Shown here in pieces: positions 24,799 to 33,435 of a stretch of DNA of 64,000 bases. The DNA comes from Microbacterium halimionae (GTDB lineage Bacteria; Actinomycetota; Actinomycetes; Actinomycetales; Microbacteriaceae). A program made the translations under genes and the position numbers. The stretch is taken from the NCBI RefSeq assembly GCF_011761265.1, contig NZ_JAAOZB010000001.1, positions 1,612,001 through 1,676,000 on the forward strand, given 5' to 3'. Under the pieces are notes generated by a model that was not told the DNA's origin, did not search any database, and saw only the letters and a program-made list of their open reading frames with translations. Numbering within the stretch: the first letter of the stretch is position 1; every line of letters starts with the position of its first letter.

Positions 24799-25689
24799 GT
24801 GAAGTGTCAAGGGATGCTCAACCACTCTGTCGAGGCGTGTCTCCGTGCTGGAGGTGTCGCGCGCACGCGCACCCTCCGAAGCGCCGGCATCCCGCGTTTC
24901 TTCTTCGAAGAGGCCGTGCGCGAAGGCGTACTCATTCGCCCGCGGCGCGGAATCTACGCCATGCCCGAAACTTCACCGTCCCTCGTGCACGCGTTGTCAC
25001 ACCGCGCGGTTTTGGCTTGCGTAAGCGCTGCCCACCACTTCGACCTGTGGATGCTGGAGGCAGACAATCCGGAGAAGCCCCACACGTGGGCGCATCCAGA
25101 TAGGCAGACGACAAGGCCACCCGACTGCGATTGTGTATGCCATCGCGACCACCCAGTCGGACGCTTCACCCTCACGACCGTGAGCGTGCTGCAGTGCCTA
25201 GTGCAGCTCGCGAGTTGTTGTGGATCAGAGTCCTTTCTCTGCGCTCTTGAGTCTGCGAGACGCCGTGGCCTGATCTCTCCGGCGCAACTAATTGAACTGC
25301 GACGCCGCGTGCCTGCTGCGGTTCGTCCGTTGATCGATTTTTCACGCGCCGATGCCGACAGCGGTTTGGAGACGCTTGTGCGTTACCGGCTGCACCTTCT
25401 GGGAATCGAGTGTCTGAGTCAGGTTCGGTTGACTGGAGTAGGAGTCGTGGATCTGATCGTCGGTGATCGCCTCATAGTCGAGGCCGACGGCTCCACTCAC
25501 GACGGCCCCGGAAGACACCGCGACCGTGTCCGAGATGCTGCCGCGTTAGCGCTTGGCTTCGTCACGCTCCGTTTCGACACCGCGATGATTCTTCACGATT
25601 GGCCGGCGGCCGAGGCCGCGATCATCTCTGCTCTCAGCCTCGGTTTGCATGAGAGCCCGCTCGGACTCCGCGTCCGATCGTCGCTCTGA
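24799..25689 (+). CDS. AbiEi-like winged-helix plus DUF559 (Vsr-like) endonuclease protein
   Basis: A 296-residue protein with an N-terminal winged helix like those of AbiEi antitoxin-type proteins (ARTRTLRSAGIPRFFFEEAVREG, then RPRRGIYAMPE, about 20-55). Its C-terminus is DUF559-like, related to very-short-patch repair nucleases of the PD-(D/E)xK fold: Glu in SGLETLVRY (about 190), Asp in VVDLIVGD (about 217), and VEADG (about 228). The middle is Cys-rich (CDCVC, ASCCG). No partner toxin gene is adjacent. The gene is flanked by two copies of an inverted-repeat element and interrupts the thyX-dapA neighbourhood. The start is uncertain: GTG 24799 or ATG 24814, neither with a good Shine-Dalgarno. 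Confidence 0.78.
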   Translation: MKCQGMLNHSVEACLRAGGVARTRTLRSAGIPRFFFEEAVREGVLIRPRRGIYAMPETSPSLVHALSHRAVLACVSAAHHFDLWMLEADNPEKPHTWAHPDRQTTRPPDCDCVCHRDHPVGRFTLTTVSVLQCLVQLASCCGSESFLCALESARRRGLISPAQLIELRRRVPAAVRPLIDFSRADADSGLETLVRYRLHLLGIECLSQVRLTGVGVVDLIVGDRLIVEADGSTHDGPGRHRDRVRDAAALALGFVTLRFDTAMILHDWPAAEAAIISALSLGLHESPLGLRVRSSL

Positions 25690-25735
25690 GCTGCAGCGAC
25701 CCCACCCGCCCTGCAGCGACCGCCGCCGCACGGTC

Positions 25736-25818
25736 GCCGAAACGCTGGTGAGCGCGCACGACACACCGGGCGGCAGCATCCGCAACCGGCGAGTCGGCAG
25801 CAAAAGCAGCGTTTCGGC
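25736..25818. repeat. Inverted-repeat element, copy 3
   Basis: An 83-bp element with left arm GCCGAAACGCTGGT at 25736-25749 (one change from copy 1) and right arm AGCAGCGTTTCGGC at 25805-25818 (identical to copy 1). The interior is 55 bases, as in copy 2, and contains CAACCGGCGAG at the position of the conserved TCGGCGTG. It lies 46 bases after the nuclease stop codon. Confidence 0.75.
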
Positions 25819-25854
25819 GGATGGAGAAGGAGAAAAAGGAGAGAGGAGACGAGA

Positions 25855-25977
25855 GGGGACGAGAAGAGAGGGGGAGAGAGGGGACGAGAAGAGAGGGGGA
25901 GAGAGGGGACGAGAAGAGAGGGGGAGAGAGGGGACGAGGGGGAAGAGAAGAGAAGAGAAGAGAAGAGAAGAGAAGAG
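25855..25977. repeat. Tandem repeats: three 25-bp units and (AAGAG)7
   Basis: Three perfect 25-bp units start at 25855, 25880 and 25905, each beginning GGGGACGAGAAGAGAGG, and a partial fourth starts at 25930. They are followed by seven copies of AAGAG at 25943-25977. All lie within an almost all-purine strand, a composition that can form triplex or slipped DNA. No spacers separate the units, so this is not a CRISPR array. Confidence 0.9.
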
Positions 25978-26009
25978 TGGACGAGAGGGGACGAGAGGAG
26001 CTGAGGGCG

Positions 26010-26552
26010 CTAGCGGAAACGACCGAGGTGGATGCCTGCGTACATCAGAGCACCGATGGTCTCACCATCGGTGATGCTGCCATCGGCGATACGTTCCAGC
26101 ACCTCGGGGAACGGAATCCACTCGACCAGGTCGATCCCCTCCTCATGCTGGCTTGTCGTGGCATCCGTTGCTGTTGTGAGTGCCCGGGCAAGGAAAACAT
26201 GCTCGGGGGCGTTAGCAATCCCATTGAGGGCATTCATTTGACCGAGCCACGTCCAGTCGGCAGCCTCGTAGCCGGTTTCTTCGAGCAACTCGCGCTTTGC
26301 CGCGATGAGCGGCGATTCGCCGTCGGATCCGCCGGCCGGCACCTCGCTGGAACGCTCATTCGTGGGATATCGATCGAGAGTGAGAAGACAGATTCGCTGT
26401 CGTTCGTCGACGGCAACGACAAAAACCGCAGGATGCTGCATCTCAACCACGCCGTAAATGCCGGTTCCGTGCGGGCCAACGACTTCGTCCTCTCGCACGC
26501 GAATCCAATGGTTCTCATAGACGGTACGGGTGCTCTGGGTATGCCACGCCAT
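26010..26552 (-). CDS. NUDIX hydrolase (ADP-ribose pyrophosphatase-like)
   Basis: A 180-residue NUDIX hydrolase. The NUDIX box runs through AGGSDGESPLIAAKRELLEETGY (GX5EX7REX2EEXG pattern), preceded by EVPAGG as in ADP-ribose pyrophosphatases. It cleaves a nucleoside diphosphate linked to another moiety; the substrate is unproven. The ATG at 26552 has a TAGGGT -10 box seven bases upstream and matches the usual N-terminus. It is divergent from dapA, 60 bases apart. Confidence 0.88.
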   Translation of the reverse strand: MAWHTQSTRTVYENHWIRVREDEVVGPHGTGIYGVVEMQHPAVFVVAVDERQRICLLTLDRYPTNERSSEVPAGGSDGESPLIAAKRELLEETGYEAADWTWLGQMNALNGIANAPEHVFLARALTTATDATTSQHEEGIDLVEWIPFPEVLERIADGSITDGETIGALMYAGIHLGRFR

Positions 26553-26559
26553 GGATGTC

Positions 26560-26565
26560 ACCCTA
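26560..26565 (-). promoter_or_regulatory. -10 box for the NUDIX gene
   Basis: TAGGGT on the minus strand, seven bases before ATG 26552. With the dapA box it forms a divergent leaderless promoter pair. Confidence 0.5.
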
Positions 26566-26600
26566 TCTACGTCGGTGCCTGGTCTGGTGGCTGGAACCGA

Positions 26601-26606
26601 TACCCT
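26601..26606 (+). promoter_or_regulatory. -10 box for dapA (leaderless)
   Basis: TACCCT six bases before ATG 26613. It fixes the dapA start, since the open frame continues upstream through the repeat tract. Confidence 0.5.
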
Positions 26607-26612
26607 GGAGGC

Positions 26613-27590
26613 ATGACGCACTCGGCCAATCCCTTCGGTCAGGTCCTTGTCGCGCTGATCACTCCGATGACAGCCGACGGTGAAGTCGACTGGCCTGCGG
26701 TCGAGAAGCACATCGATCACGTGATTTCGGCGGGTGCCGATGGCATCGTCGTCACGGGTACGACGGGGGAGACATCGACCCTCACCGACCCTGAAAAGAT
26801 TCGACTCGTTGAAGTTGGCAAGAACGTCTCGGCTGGTCGCGCGAAGATCATCACCGGCGGCGGTTCGAATGAAACCGCGCACGCTATCGAGCTATACAAA
26901 GCGAGCGAGCGTGCGGGCGCTGACGGAATCATGATCGTCACGCCCTACTACAACAAGCCGACCCAAGCGGGCATCTTGACCCACTTTCGGCTTGTCGCGG
27001 ACGCGACTGATCTGCCGGTGATTCTGTATGACATCCCGGGCCGCACGGGTGTCCCCATCAAGTACGAGACCATCCTGCGCCTCGCCAATCACCCGAACAT
27101 CCTTGCGGTCAAAGATGCCAAGGGCGACTTCAGTGAAGTCAGCCGTGTGCTGAATCAGACTGATCTCATGTACTTCTCGGGCGACGACGCCAACGTGCTG
27201 CCGCACCTTTCGATTGGTGCCGCGGGTCTGATCGGGGTGACAGCGAATGTTGCCGCGCAGCCCTACCGCACGATCATCGATGCTGTGAATCGTGGCGATC
27301 TTGCCGCGGCCACTATCGCGCACAAGCAACTCGAACCCCTCGTTCGTGCCGTCATGACGCACGTGCCGGGCACGGTATCGGCGAAATACATTCTGCACGG
27401 ACTCGGACGTATCTCGAGTCCGCGTGTTCGGCTGCCCCTGGTCGGTCCCGAAGAGTGGGAGGCCGCCCTCATCGAGGACGAGCTCGCACTCGTACGCGAC
27501 GTGCCCGGTGCGGATTTCTCAAACTTCCGTCCCGACCGCAATGCGGCCGCTGGCGGTGCCCTGCCTAAGGTGCACGGCACAACACGATGA
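26613..27590 (+). CDS. dapA: 4-hydroxy-tetrahydrodipicolinate synthase
   Basis: A 325-residue aldolase of the lysine/diaminopimelate pathway, condensing pyruvate with aspartate semialdehyde. Motifs: VTGTTGETSTLTDPEK near residue 46, TPYYNKPTQAGI with the active-site Tyr near 110, and ILAVKDAKGD with the Schiff-base Lys near 168. The C-terminal ~25 residues extend beyond the shortest family members. Length and start are normal. Confidence 0.96.
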   Translation: MTHSANPFGQVLVALITPMTADGEVDWPAVEKHIDHVISAGADGIVVTGTTGETSTLTDPEKIRLVEVGKNVSAGRAKIITGGGSNETAHAIELYKASERAGADGIMIVTPYYNKPTQAGILTHFRLVADATDLPVILYDIPGRTGVPIKYETILRLANHPNILAVKDAKGDFSEVSRVLNQTDLMYFSGDDANVLPHLSIGAAGLIGVTANVAAQPYRTIIDAVNRGDLAAATIAHKQLEPLVRAVMTHVPGTVSAKYILHGLGRISSPRVRLPLVGPEEWEAALIEDELALVRDVPGADFSNFRPDRNAAAGGALPKVHGTTR

Positions 27591-27656
27591 CGCACGACAC
27601 CTCGCGCGTATAAAAATGACGGATGCCTGATCTCAGGCCTCCCGGAAAGGCACCGG

Positions 27657-29333
27657 ATGCCCACGAACGTTTACGACCCGCCCGCCCTCGAATCCGGAAC
27701 CCTACGGGTCATCCCGCTGGGCGGACTTGGCGAAATCGGCCGCAACATGACGGCCTTCGAATATGACGGCAAGCTGCTCATTGTGGACTGCGGTGTCTTG
27801 TTCCCGGAGGAGAACCAGCCGGGTGTGGACCTGATCCTTCCCGATTTCGAGCCGATCAAGGATCGTCTCGATGACATCGTCGGGGTCGTTCTCACCCACG
27901 GTCACGAAGACCACATCGGCGCCGTGCCGTACCTCCTCAAGCGCAAGGGTGACCTGCCCCTCTTGGGATCAGGGCTGACTCTTGCGCTCGTTGAGGCCAA
28001 GCTCAAAGAGCACCGCATCAAGCCCTACACGATGACGGTCGCTGAAGGTCAGCGTGAACAGCTCGGCCCGTTCGATCTCGAGTTCATAGCTGTGAACCAC
28101 TCGATCCCGGACGCTCTCGCGGTCGCTATTCGCACACCTGCCGGACTCGTCCTTGCAACTGGTGACTTCAAGATGGATCAGCTGCCGCTTGATGGTCGCC
28201 TGACTGATCTTCGTGCCTTCGCGCGTTTGGGCGAAGAAGGCGTCGATCTTTTCATGGTGGACTCGACCAACGCGGACGTTCCCGGATTCACGCCGCTTGA
28301 GCGCTCGATCGGCCCGGTTCTCGACCAGGTGATCGGTAAGGCTCCGCGCCGCGTCATCGTGGCGAGCTTTTCGAGTCACATTCACCGCGTTCAGCAGGTT
28401 CTGGATGCCGCCGCCGCTCACGGGCGGAGGCTCGCGTTCCTCGGTCGCAGTATGGTGCGCAACATGACGATCGCCGAAGACCTCGGCTACTTGCATGTGC
28501 CTGACGGCGTGCTGATCGACTACAAGAAGGCCAAAGAGCTTCCCGACGACCAAATCGTCTACATGTCGACGGGCTCGCAGGGTGAGCCGATGGCGGTTCT
28601 GTCTCGTATGGCGAACCTTGATCACGCAATTGAGCCAGGTGAGGGCGACACTGTCATCCTTGCCTCGAGCCTTATCCCCGGCAACGAGAACGCCGTTTAC
28701 CGCGTGATTGACGGGCTCACCAAGCTCGGTGCCACCGTCGTACACAAGGGCAACGCGAAGGTGCATGTGTCGGGCCACGCTGCCGCTGGCGAACTGCTTT
28801 ATTGCTACAACATCCTCACCCCGCGAAACGTCTTGCCGATTCACGGGGAATATCGACACCTGGTGGCAAACGCGAAACTTGCGCAGGAAAGTGGTGTTCC
28901 TGCGGAACGCACGATTCTTGGCGAAAACGGTACTGTCGTCGACTTGAAAGATGGTGTTGCGCGGGTCACAGGTCAGCTCGACATCGGTTTCGTGTACGTC
29001 GATGGTTCCACCGTGGGCGAAATCACGGATGCTGACCTCAAAGACCGCCGCATTTTGGGAGAAGAGGGCTTCATTTCCGTCATCGTCGTCGTCGATGCGG
29101 CAACAGGAAAGATCGTCACAGGTCCCGAAATTCACGCCCGCGGCTTTGCGGAAGCGGATGCTGTCTTCGACAGTGTGAAGCCAAAGATCGCTGCCGCGCT
29201 GGCTGAGGCCGCAGAGTCGGGTGTCCGCGATACTCACGCCCTCTCGCAGGTTGTGCGGCGAACGATCGGTCGCTGGGTCAACCAACGTCTTCGTCGACGT
29301 CCCATGATTGTGCCGCTCGTTATCGAGGCGTAA
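27657..29333 (+). CDS. rnj: Ribonuclease J
   Basis: A 558-residue metallo-beta-lactamase/beta-CASP ribonuclease for RNA maturation and decay. It shows GGLGEIGRNM, VDCGVLFPEE, the zinc motif LTHGHEDHIGAVPYL (HxHxDH), TGDFKMDQ, and the C-terminal HVSGHAAAGEL and PIHGEYRHL. A TATAAA at 27609-27614 is a likely -10 box, and the leader holds the small hairpin GCCTGA TC TCAGGC (27625-27638). It follows dapA as usual in actinobacteria. Confidence 0.97.
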   Translation: MPTNVYDPPALESGTLRVIPLGGLGEIGRNMTAFEYDGKLLIVDCGVLFPEENQPGVDLILPDFEPIKDRLDDIVGVVLTHGHEDHIGAVPYLLKRKGDLPLLGSGLTLALVEAKLKEHRIKPYTMTVAEGQREQLGPFDLEFIAVNHSIPDALAVAIRTPAGLVLATGDFKMDQLPLDGRLTDLRAFARLGEEGVDLFMVDSTNADVPGFTPLERSIGPVLDQVIGKAPRRVIVASFSSHIHRVQQVLDAAAAHGRRLAFLGRSMVRNMTIAEDLGYLHVPDGVLIDYKKAKELPDDQIVYMSTGSQGEPMAVLSRMANLDHAIEPGEGDTVILASSLIPGNENAVYRVIDGLTKLGATVVHKGNAKVHVSGHAAAGELLYCYNILTPRNVLPIHGEYRHLVANAKLAQESGVPAERTILGENGTVVDLKDGVARVTGQLDIGFVYVDGSTVGEITDADLKDRRILGEEGFISVIVVVDAATGKIVTGPEIHARGFAEADAVFDSVKPKIAAALAEAAESGVRDTHALSQVVRRTIGRWVNQRLRRRPMIVPLVIEA

Positions 29334-29344
29334 ACCTTTTGAAG

Positions 29345-29390
29345 TGCGAAACGGCCCGGATATGCATTGCGTATCTCGGGCCGTTTCGCA
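29345..29390 (+). terminator. Terminator after rnj
   Basis: A 14-bp perfect stem TGCGAAACGGCCCG (29345-29358) with its complement at 29377-29390, extended by GATA/TATC inside, then TTTCG. It starts 11 bases after the rnj stop. Confidence 0.8.
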
Positions 29391-29455
29391 TTTCGAGTGC
29401 GCAGCCGACCGCGGCGGACCCCGCGTCGCTACCGCTCGACGTCGGTGGTCGGTCG

Positions 29456-29461
29456 TACCGT
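29456..29461 (+). promoter_or_regulatory. -10 box for ftsK (leaderless)
   Basis: TACCGT seven bases before ATG 29469. It argues against the 34-codon upstream extension, which would run through the rnj terminator. Confidence 0.5.
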
Positions 29462-29468
29462 GGGATGC

Positions 29469-32135
29469 ATGCCCAAGAGTTCCAGCTCAACAACGCGCGG
29501 TCGCGCCGCCGCGAAGGGGTCTGCGTCACGTTCCCGTAAGCCCGAACCCGCTCCCAAACGCTACGTCGGAGATGCCGAAAAGCCGCCCGTGATTGCCCGC
29601 ATGTGGCTTGCACTCGCGCACGCCACCGGCGGACTGTTCCGCGCGTTTGGCCCCGAAAATCTGGAAAAAGAGCAGCGCCGTGATGGGCTGCCCTTCTTCA
29701 TCGTGCTGTTGGCGATCGCTGGTGCCGTCATCGAGTGGTTTCTTATCGGAACTCCCGCATCGAGCTTGATCAGCGCTTACAGCGTGGGCGGGCTGGTAGG
29801 TCGGGTCTCGTTTGTACTCCCAGTGTTGCTTCTGCTGCTTGCAGGTTGGCTCTTCCGGCATCCCTCCTCTGTGCATGACAACGGGCGCATCGGAATTGGC
29901 TTCGTGCTGTTCATCTTGACCGTGGCGGGCTTTTGCCACGTCTTTGGTGGCCGGCCCGCTCCCAGCGAGGGACTGCCTGCGCTGAGTGCAGCTGGCGGCC
30001 TCTTCGGCTGGATGATCGGAGAACCTCTCGCACTCTTTTTGACAAACATCGGGGCCGGAATTGTCCTCGGGCTCTTCGCCATTCTGAGCGTTCTCATTCT
30101 GACGAAGACGCCCCCTAATCGCATTGGCACCCGCTTGGGTGACCTCTACGCATGGATGTTTGACGCTGAGCGGCCAGAGAAGTCTGCCCCCGCTGAAGCT
30201 AGTGCTGCGGTCGAGGCCGACTCGGATGCGGCAGGTGATCTGCCTTGGTGGCGTCGGAACAAGACTGGTCGCGAGAAGGACCCCGAAAACGAGCTTGGCT
30301 CTGATGACCTCACTGAACTTCTTTTCTCAGGCGAATCTGCGCCCAGTGGATTTGACCAAGCCATCGTCAGCGCTCCGCCGGTCCCACCGCTTCCGGACGC
30401 CGTAACTGAAGTCATCACTCCTTCGGTACGCGCTGAGGCGCAGCGTGCTGCAGCCGGCGGCGGCACCGCCATTCACGATGACGGCGACGCCGCCGAAGTC
30501 GACGGCGTCGACGACACAAGCGTTTCGAGCTTCGGCGGCTCTGGAGACCGCACGCCACCAGCCGCCGCGTACCGACTGCCGTCCGTCGCGACGCTGTCTT
30601 CGGGTACACCGCCCAAGGCGCGCTCTGAAGCCAACGACCGCGTCGTGCAAGCCATCCGCGGCGTTTTCGAGCAGTTCAATATCGACGCACGTGTGACTGG
30701 TTTTTCACGTGGACCAACAGTGACGCAGTACGAGATCGAGCTGGGTCCCGGTGTCAAAGTTGAGCGCATCACCGCGCTGACGAACAACATCGCCTACGCG
30801 GTTGCCTCGAACGAAGTCCGCATCCTCGCTCCCATCCCGGGCAAGAGCGCAATCGGTGTCGAAATCCCCAACACTGACCGCGAGACGGTAACTCTCGGCG
30901 ATGTGCTTCGGTCGCCCGCTGCCGCGCAGCAAACACACCCCATGACAATCGGCGTCGGTAAAGACGTCGGTGGGGGCTTTGTCATCGCCAACCTTGCGAA
31001 GATGCCCCACTTGCTCGTCGCAGGCTCCACGGGTTCGGGAAAGTCAAGCTTCGTGAACTCCATGATCACGAGCCTGCTCATGCGCGCAAAGCCGTCAGAC
31101 GTGCGAATGGTTCTGATCGACCCGAAGCGCGTCGAGCTCACCAACTACGCCGGCGTTCCGCACCTGATCACGCCCATCATCACTAACCCTAAAAAGGCAG
31201 CCGAGGCGCTGCAGTGGGTCGTGAAAGAGATGGACATGCGTTACGACGATCTCGCGTCCTTCGGATTCCGCCACATCGATGATTTCAACAAGGCAGTGGT
31301 CGCGGGCACGCTAGAAGTTCCGCCCGGCAGCGAACGAGTCTTGAAGCCGTATCCGTATCTGCTGGTTGTCGTTGATGAGCTCGCAGACTTGATGATGGTT
31401 GCTCCGCGTGACGTCGAGGACTCCATTGTCCGTATTACCCAGCTCGCGCGTGCGAGCGGAATCCACCTTGTGTTGGCAACTCAGCGACCAAGCGTCGATG
31501 TCGTCACTGGCTTGATTAAGGCCAACGTGCCCTCTCGATTGGCGTTCGCCGTCACAAGCGTCACAGATTCTCGCGTCATCCTCGATCAGCCGGGTGCTGA
31601 CCGTCTGATCGGGCAGGGCGACGCCCTCTTCTTGCCGATGGGTACGGCTAAGTCGATACGCGTCCAGGGCGCGTGGGTGACGGAAGAAGAAATCGACTCC
31701 GTGGTCAAATACGTCACAGCGCAGGCACGTCCGGAGTATCGCTCTGACGTTGCTGCTGTGGCGGCAAAGAAGGAAGTCGATGCTGACATCGGCGACGACC
31801 TCGACCTGCTGTTGGCTGCGGCTGAGCTGATTGTGACGTCACAGTTCGGTTCAACCTCGATGCTGCAGCGGAAGCTCCGTGTGGGATTCGCCAAAGCCGG
31901 GCGCCTCATGGACCTCCTCGAATCACGTGAGATCGTGGGTCCTTCCGAGGGATCGAAAGCTCGAGATGTCTTGGTGACGTCAGAGCAGCTGCCCGGGGTG
32001 CTGGCACGACTTCGCGGTGATGAGGCTGGTGCCGCTGGCACAGCAGATCCAGTAGATCAGCAGTTCGCGGGGATTCCTGTCGCCGAGGATGACGAAGGAA
32101 CCGAAGATGCATGGCAGCTGACGGGGCGCGACTGA
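29469..32135 (+). CDS. ftsK: DNA translocase FtsK/SpoIIIE
   Basis: An 888-residue DNA pump for chromosome segregation at the division septum. A basic N-terminus is followed by four membrane helices (about 65-215), an acidic and variable linker (about 235-400), and the motor: [14 protein letters not shown] (Walker A), [11 protein letters not shown] (Walker B) and [13 protein letters not shown]. The C-terminal gamma winged helix is present ([29 protein letters not shown]). The stop overlaps the pgsA start (TGATG). Confidence 0.97.
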   Translation: MPKSSSSTTRGRAAAKGSASRSRKPEPAPKRYVGDAEKPPVIARMWLALAHATGGLFRAFGPENLEKEQRRDGLPFFIVLLAIAGAVIEWFLIGTPASSLISAYSVGGLVGRVSFVLPVLLLLLAGWLFRHPSSVHDNGRIGIGFVLFILTVAGFCHVFGGRPAPSEGLPALSAAGGLFGWMIGEPLALFLTNIGAGIVLGLFAILSVLILTKTPPNRIGTRLGDLYAWMFDAERPEKSAPAEASAAVEADSDAAGDLPWWRRNKTGREKDPENELGSDDLTELLFSGESAPSGFDQAIVSAPPVPPLPDAVTEVITPSVRAEAQRAAAGGGTAIHDDGDAAEVDGVDDTSVSSFGGSGDRTPPAAAYRLPSVATLSSGTPPKARSEANDRVVQAIRGVFEQFNIDARVTGFSRGPTVTQYEIELGPGVKVERITALTNNIAYAVASNEVRILAPIPGKSAIGVEIPNTDRETVTLGDVLRSPAAAQQTHPMTIGVGKDVGGGFVIANLAKMPHLLVAGSTGSGKSSFVNSMITSLLMRAKPSDVRMVLIDPKRVELTNYAGVPHLITPIITNPKKAAEALQWVVKEMDMRYDDLASFGFRHIDDFNKAVVAGTLEVPPGSERVLKPYPYLLVVVDELADLMMVAPRDVEDSIVRITQLARASGIHLVLATQRPSVDVVTGLIKANVPSRLAFAVTSVTDSRVILDQPGADRLIGQGDALFLPMGTAKSIRVQGAWVTEEEIDSVVKYVTAQARPEYRSDVAAVAAKKEVDADIGDDLDLLLAAAELIVTSQFGSTSMLQRKLRVGFAKAGRLMDLLESREIVGPSEGSKARDVLVTSEQLPGVLARLRGDEAGAAGTADPVDQQFAGIPVAEDDEGTEDAWQLTGRD

Positions 32136-32713
32136 TGGCGGTTCCACGGCAACTGCCGAATGCCATCACGATCGCGCGTATCCTCTGTGCGCCCGTCTTT
32201 CTCTGGATGCTTCTTGTCGACAACGGAAGCGATGGTGCGCTTCGCTGGTGGGCAGCAGCGCTGTTCGTCGTTGCGATCGCGACTGACGGTATCGACGGCT
32301 ACATCGCCCGCAAGTACAACATCGTTACCGACCTCGGCAAGCTTCTTGACCCGATCGCTGACAAGGTTCTCACCGGAGTCGCGTTCATCGGACTCTCGAT
32401 ATTGGGTGAACTGCCCTGGTGGGTCACGATCGTCGTCCTCGTGCGCGAAATCGGGATCACGGTCTACCGTTTCATCGTTGTCAATAACCACGTCCTGGCG
32501 GCTGCGTGGATGGGCAAGCTGAAAACGGTTGCGCAATCCGTCGCGCTCACCCTGGCCCTCGCTCCGTTTGCTGCACTCATCGGAGACTGGGCCAACTGGG
32601 TCAACATCGTCACGATGTGGATCGCGGTCGCACTCACAATCGCGAGTGGGCTCGACTACATCGTGTCTGAAGTGCGCGGGGCGCGCACTCAGCGTGCGAC
32701 TGGTAAGAAATAG
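32135..32713 (+). CDS. pgsA: CDP-diacylglycerol-glycerol-3-phosphate phosphatidyltransferase
   Basis: A 192-residue CDP-alcohol phosphatidyltransferase making phosphatidylglycerol phosphate, with about five membrane helices. The family signature runs from DGIDGYIARKYN through DLGKLLDPIADK (DGX2ARX8GX3DX3D). ATG 32135 shares its A with the ftsK stop; the ATG at 32111 lies inside ftsK. Substrate assignment follows the conserved position between ftsK and cinA. Confidence 0.9.
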   Translation: MAVPRQLPNAITIARILCAPVFLWMLLVDNGSDGALRWWAAALFVVAIATDGIDGYIARKYNIVTDLGKLLDPIADKVLTGVAFIGLSILGELPWWVTIVVLVREIGITVYRFIVVNNHVLAAAWMGKLKTVAQSVALTLALAPFAALIGDWANWVNIVTMWIAVALTIASGLDYIVSEVRGARTQRATGKK

Positions 32714-32715
32714 TG

Positions 32716-33270
32716 ATGTCAGATGAGCGACCGCCCATCATTGGGGTTGATGACTTCGATGTTGAGACCACTGTTGTCCGGCGTAAGAAGCGCATGAGCG
32801 ATGCAGAACGCCTTCTCGCTCGGCTCGCTGAGCTGAAGTGGACTGTTGCGACGGCCGAGTCTCTCACTGGGGGACTCGTCGTTGCATCTCTCGTTGCTGT
32901 ACCTGGCGCATCTGCTCATGTACGTGGGGGCATCGTCGCGTACGCAACAGACGTTAAACAGTCGCTGCTTGGCGTCGATGCGACACAGTTGGCGCTCCAC
33001 GGTGCGGTCGAGTCGAAAGTTGCGCGTCAGATGGCCGAGAAGGTTCGAGATGCGTTGGCCGAGGGCGGCACCCGCGTTGACGTCGGAATAGCAACAACCG
33101 GGATAGCCGGTCCGCAATCTCCTGATGGCCAACCCGTGGGGACCGTGCACATTGCAGTATCGACGCCACTCGGCACGAGGGTCGAGTCTCTCGTGCTCGA
33201 AGGTGACCGTGAGGCCATCCGCGCGGAAACCGTTCGTCGGTCGTTGAAGCTCGCTCTATCTGCGCTTTAG
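32716..33270 (+). CDS. cinA: CinA C-terminal domain protein (nicotinamide-nucleotide amidohydrolase type)
   Basis: A 184-residue stand-alone CinA C-terminal domain, related to enzymes deamidating NMN in pyridine nucleotide recycling. Motifs: TVATAESLTGGLVASLV-like segment near residue 45, GGIVAYATDVKQSLLGV, and IATTGIAGPQSPDGQPVGTV. About 26 extra N-terminal residues precede MSDAERLLARLAEL. The start could be GTG 32713, ATG 32716 or ATG 32794. It sits in the pgsA-cinA-clgR-recA order typical of actinobacteria. Confidence 0.88.
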   Translation: MSDERPPIIGVDDFDVETTVVRRKKRMSDAERLLARLAELKWTVATAESLTGGLVVASLVAVPGASAHVRGGIVAYATDVKQSLLGVDATQLALHGAVESKVARQMAEKVRDALAEGGTRVDVGIATTGIAGPQSPDGQPVGTVHIAVSTPLGTRVESLVLEGDREAIRAETVRRSLKLALSAL

Positions 33271-33435
33271 GGGCACTTGAACGCGCTCCGGAGACAAACT
33301 CATGTATTTCACAGGCGTTACATTGTTCGATTGCGGCCCTTTAGACCACCGTCGGGATTAGATTGGCATCACGCGGTGTTATAGCCTTATGCACCCGTAA
33401 GAACAACGGAACTAGCAGTGAGGAGGGGGCCCGAG

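Larger units (their letters stand above)
25690..26009. repeat. Gene-free 320-base repeat region
   Basis: This stretch holds, in order: a direct repeat CTGCAGCGACC at 25691-25701 and 25711-25721; inverted-repeat element copy 3 (25736-25818); and a purine-rich tract at 25820-26000 with few pyrimidines on the plus strand. An open frame crosses the tract but encodes only Arg/Glu/Gly repeats and is not a gene. The region separates the nuclease gene from the convergent NUDIX gene. Confidence 0.75.

Noticed and set aside
25855-25977. Possible CRISPR array from the 25-bp repeats
   Set aside because: The units are directly adjacent with no spacers, are low-complexity, and no cas genes are near.
25821-26612. 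Open frame running into dapA that encodes a long Glu/Arg/Gly-rich N-terminus
   Set aside because: It is translation of the purine repeat tract and of the antisense strand of the NUDIX gene. DapA similarity begins at the ATG at 26613, which has its own -10 box.
27969-29285. A 438-codon minus-strand frame opposite rnj, and similar long frames opposite pnp (16758-17651, 17778-18623), pheT and recA
   Set aside because: These mirror high-G+C third-position bias of the real genes, have no recognisable domains, and lie wholly within conserved genes.
29345-29390. Possible fourth copy of the GCCGAAACGCTG element
   Set aside because: The arms read TGCGAAACGGCCCG, not the element ends, the spacing is 18 rather than 55-56 bases, and the position fits the rnj terminator.
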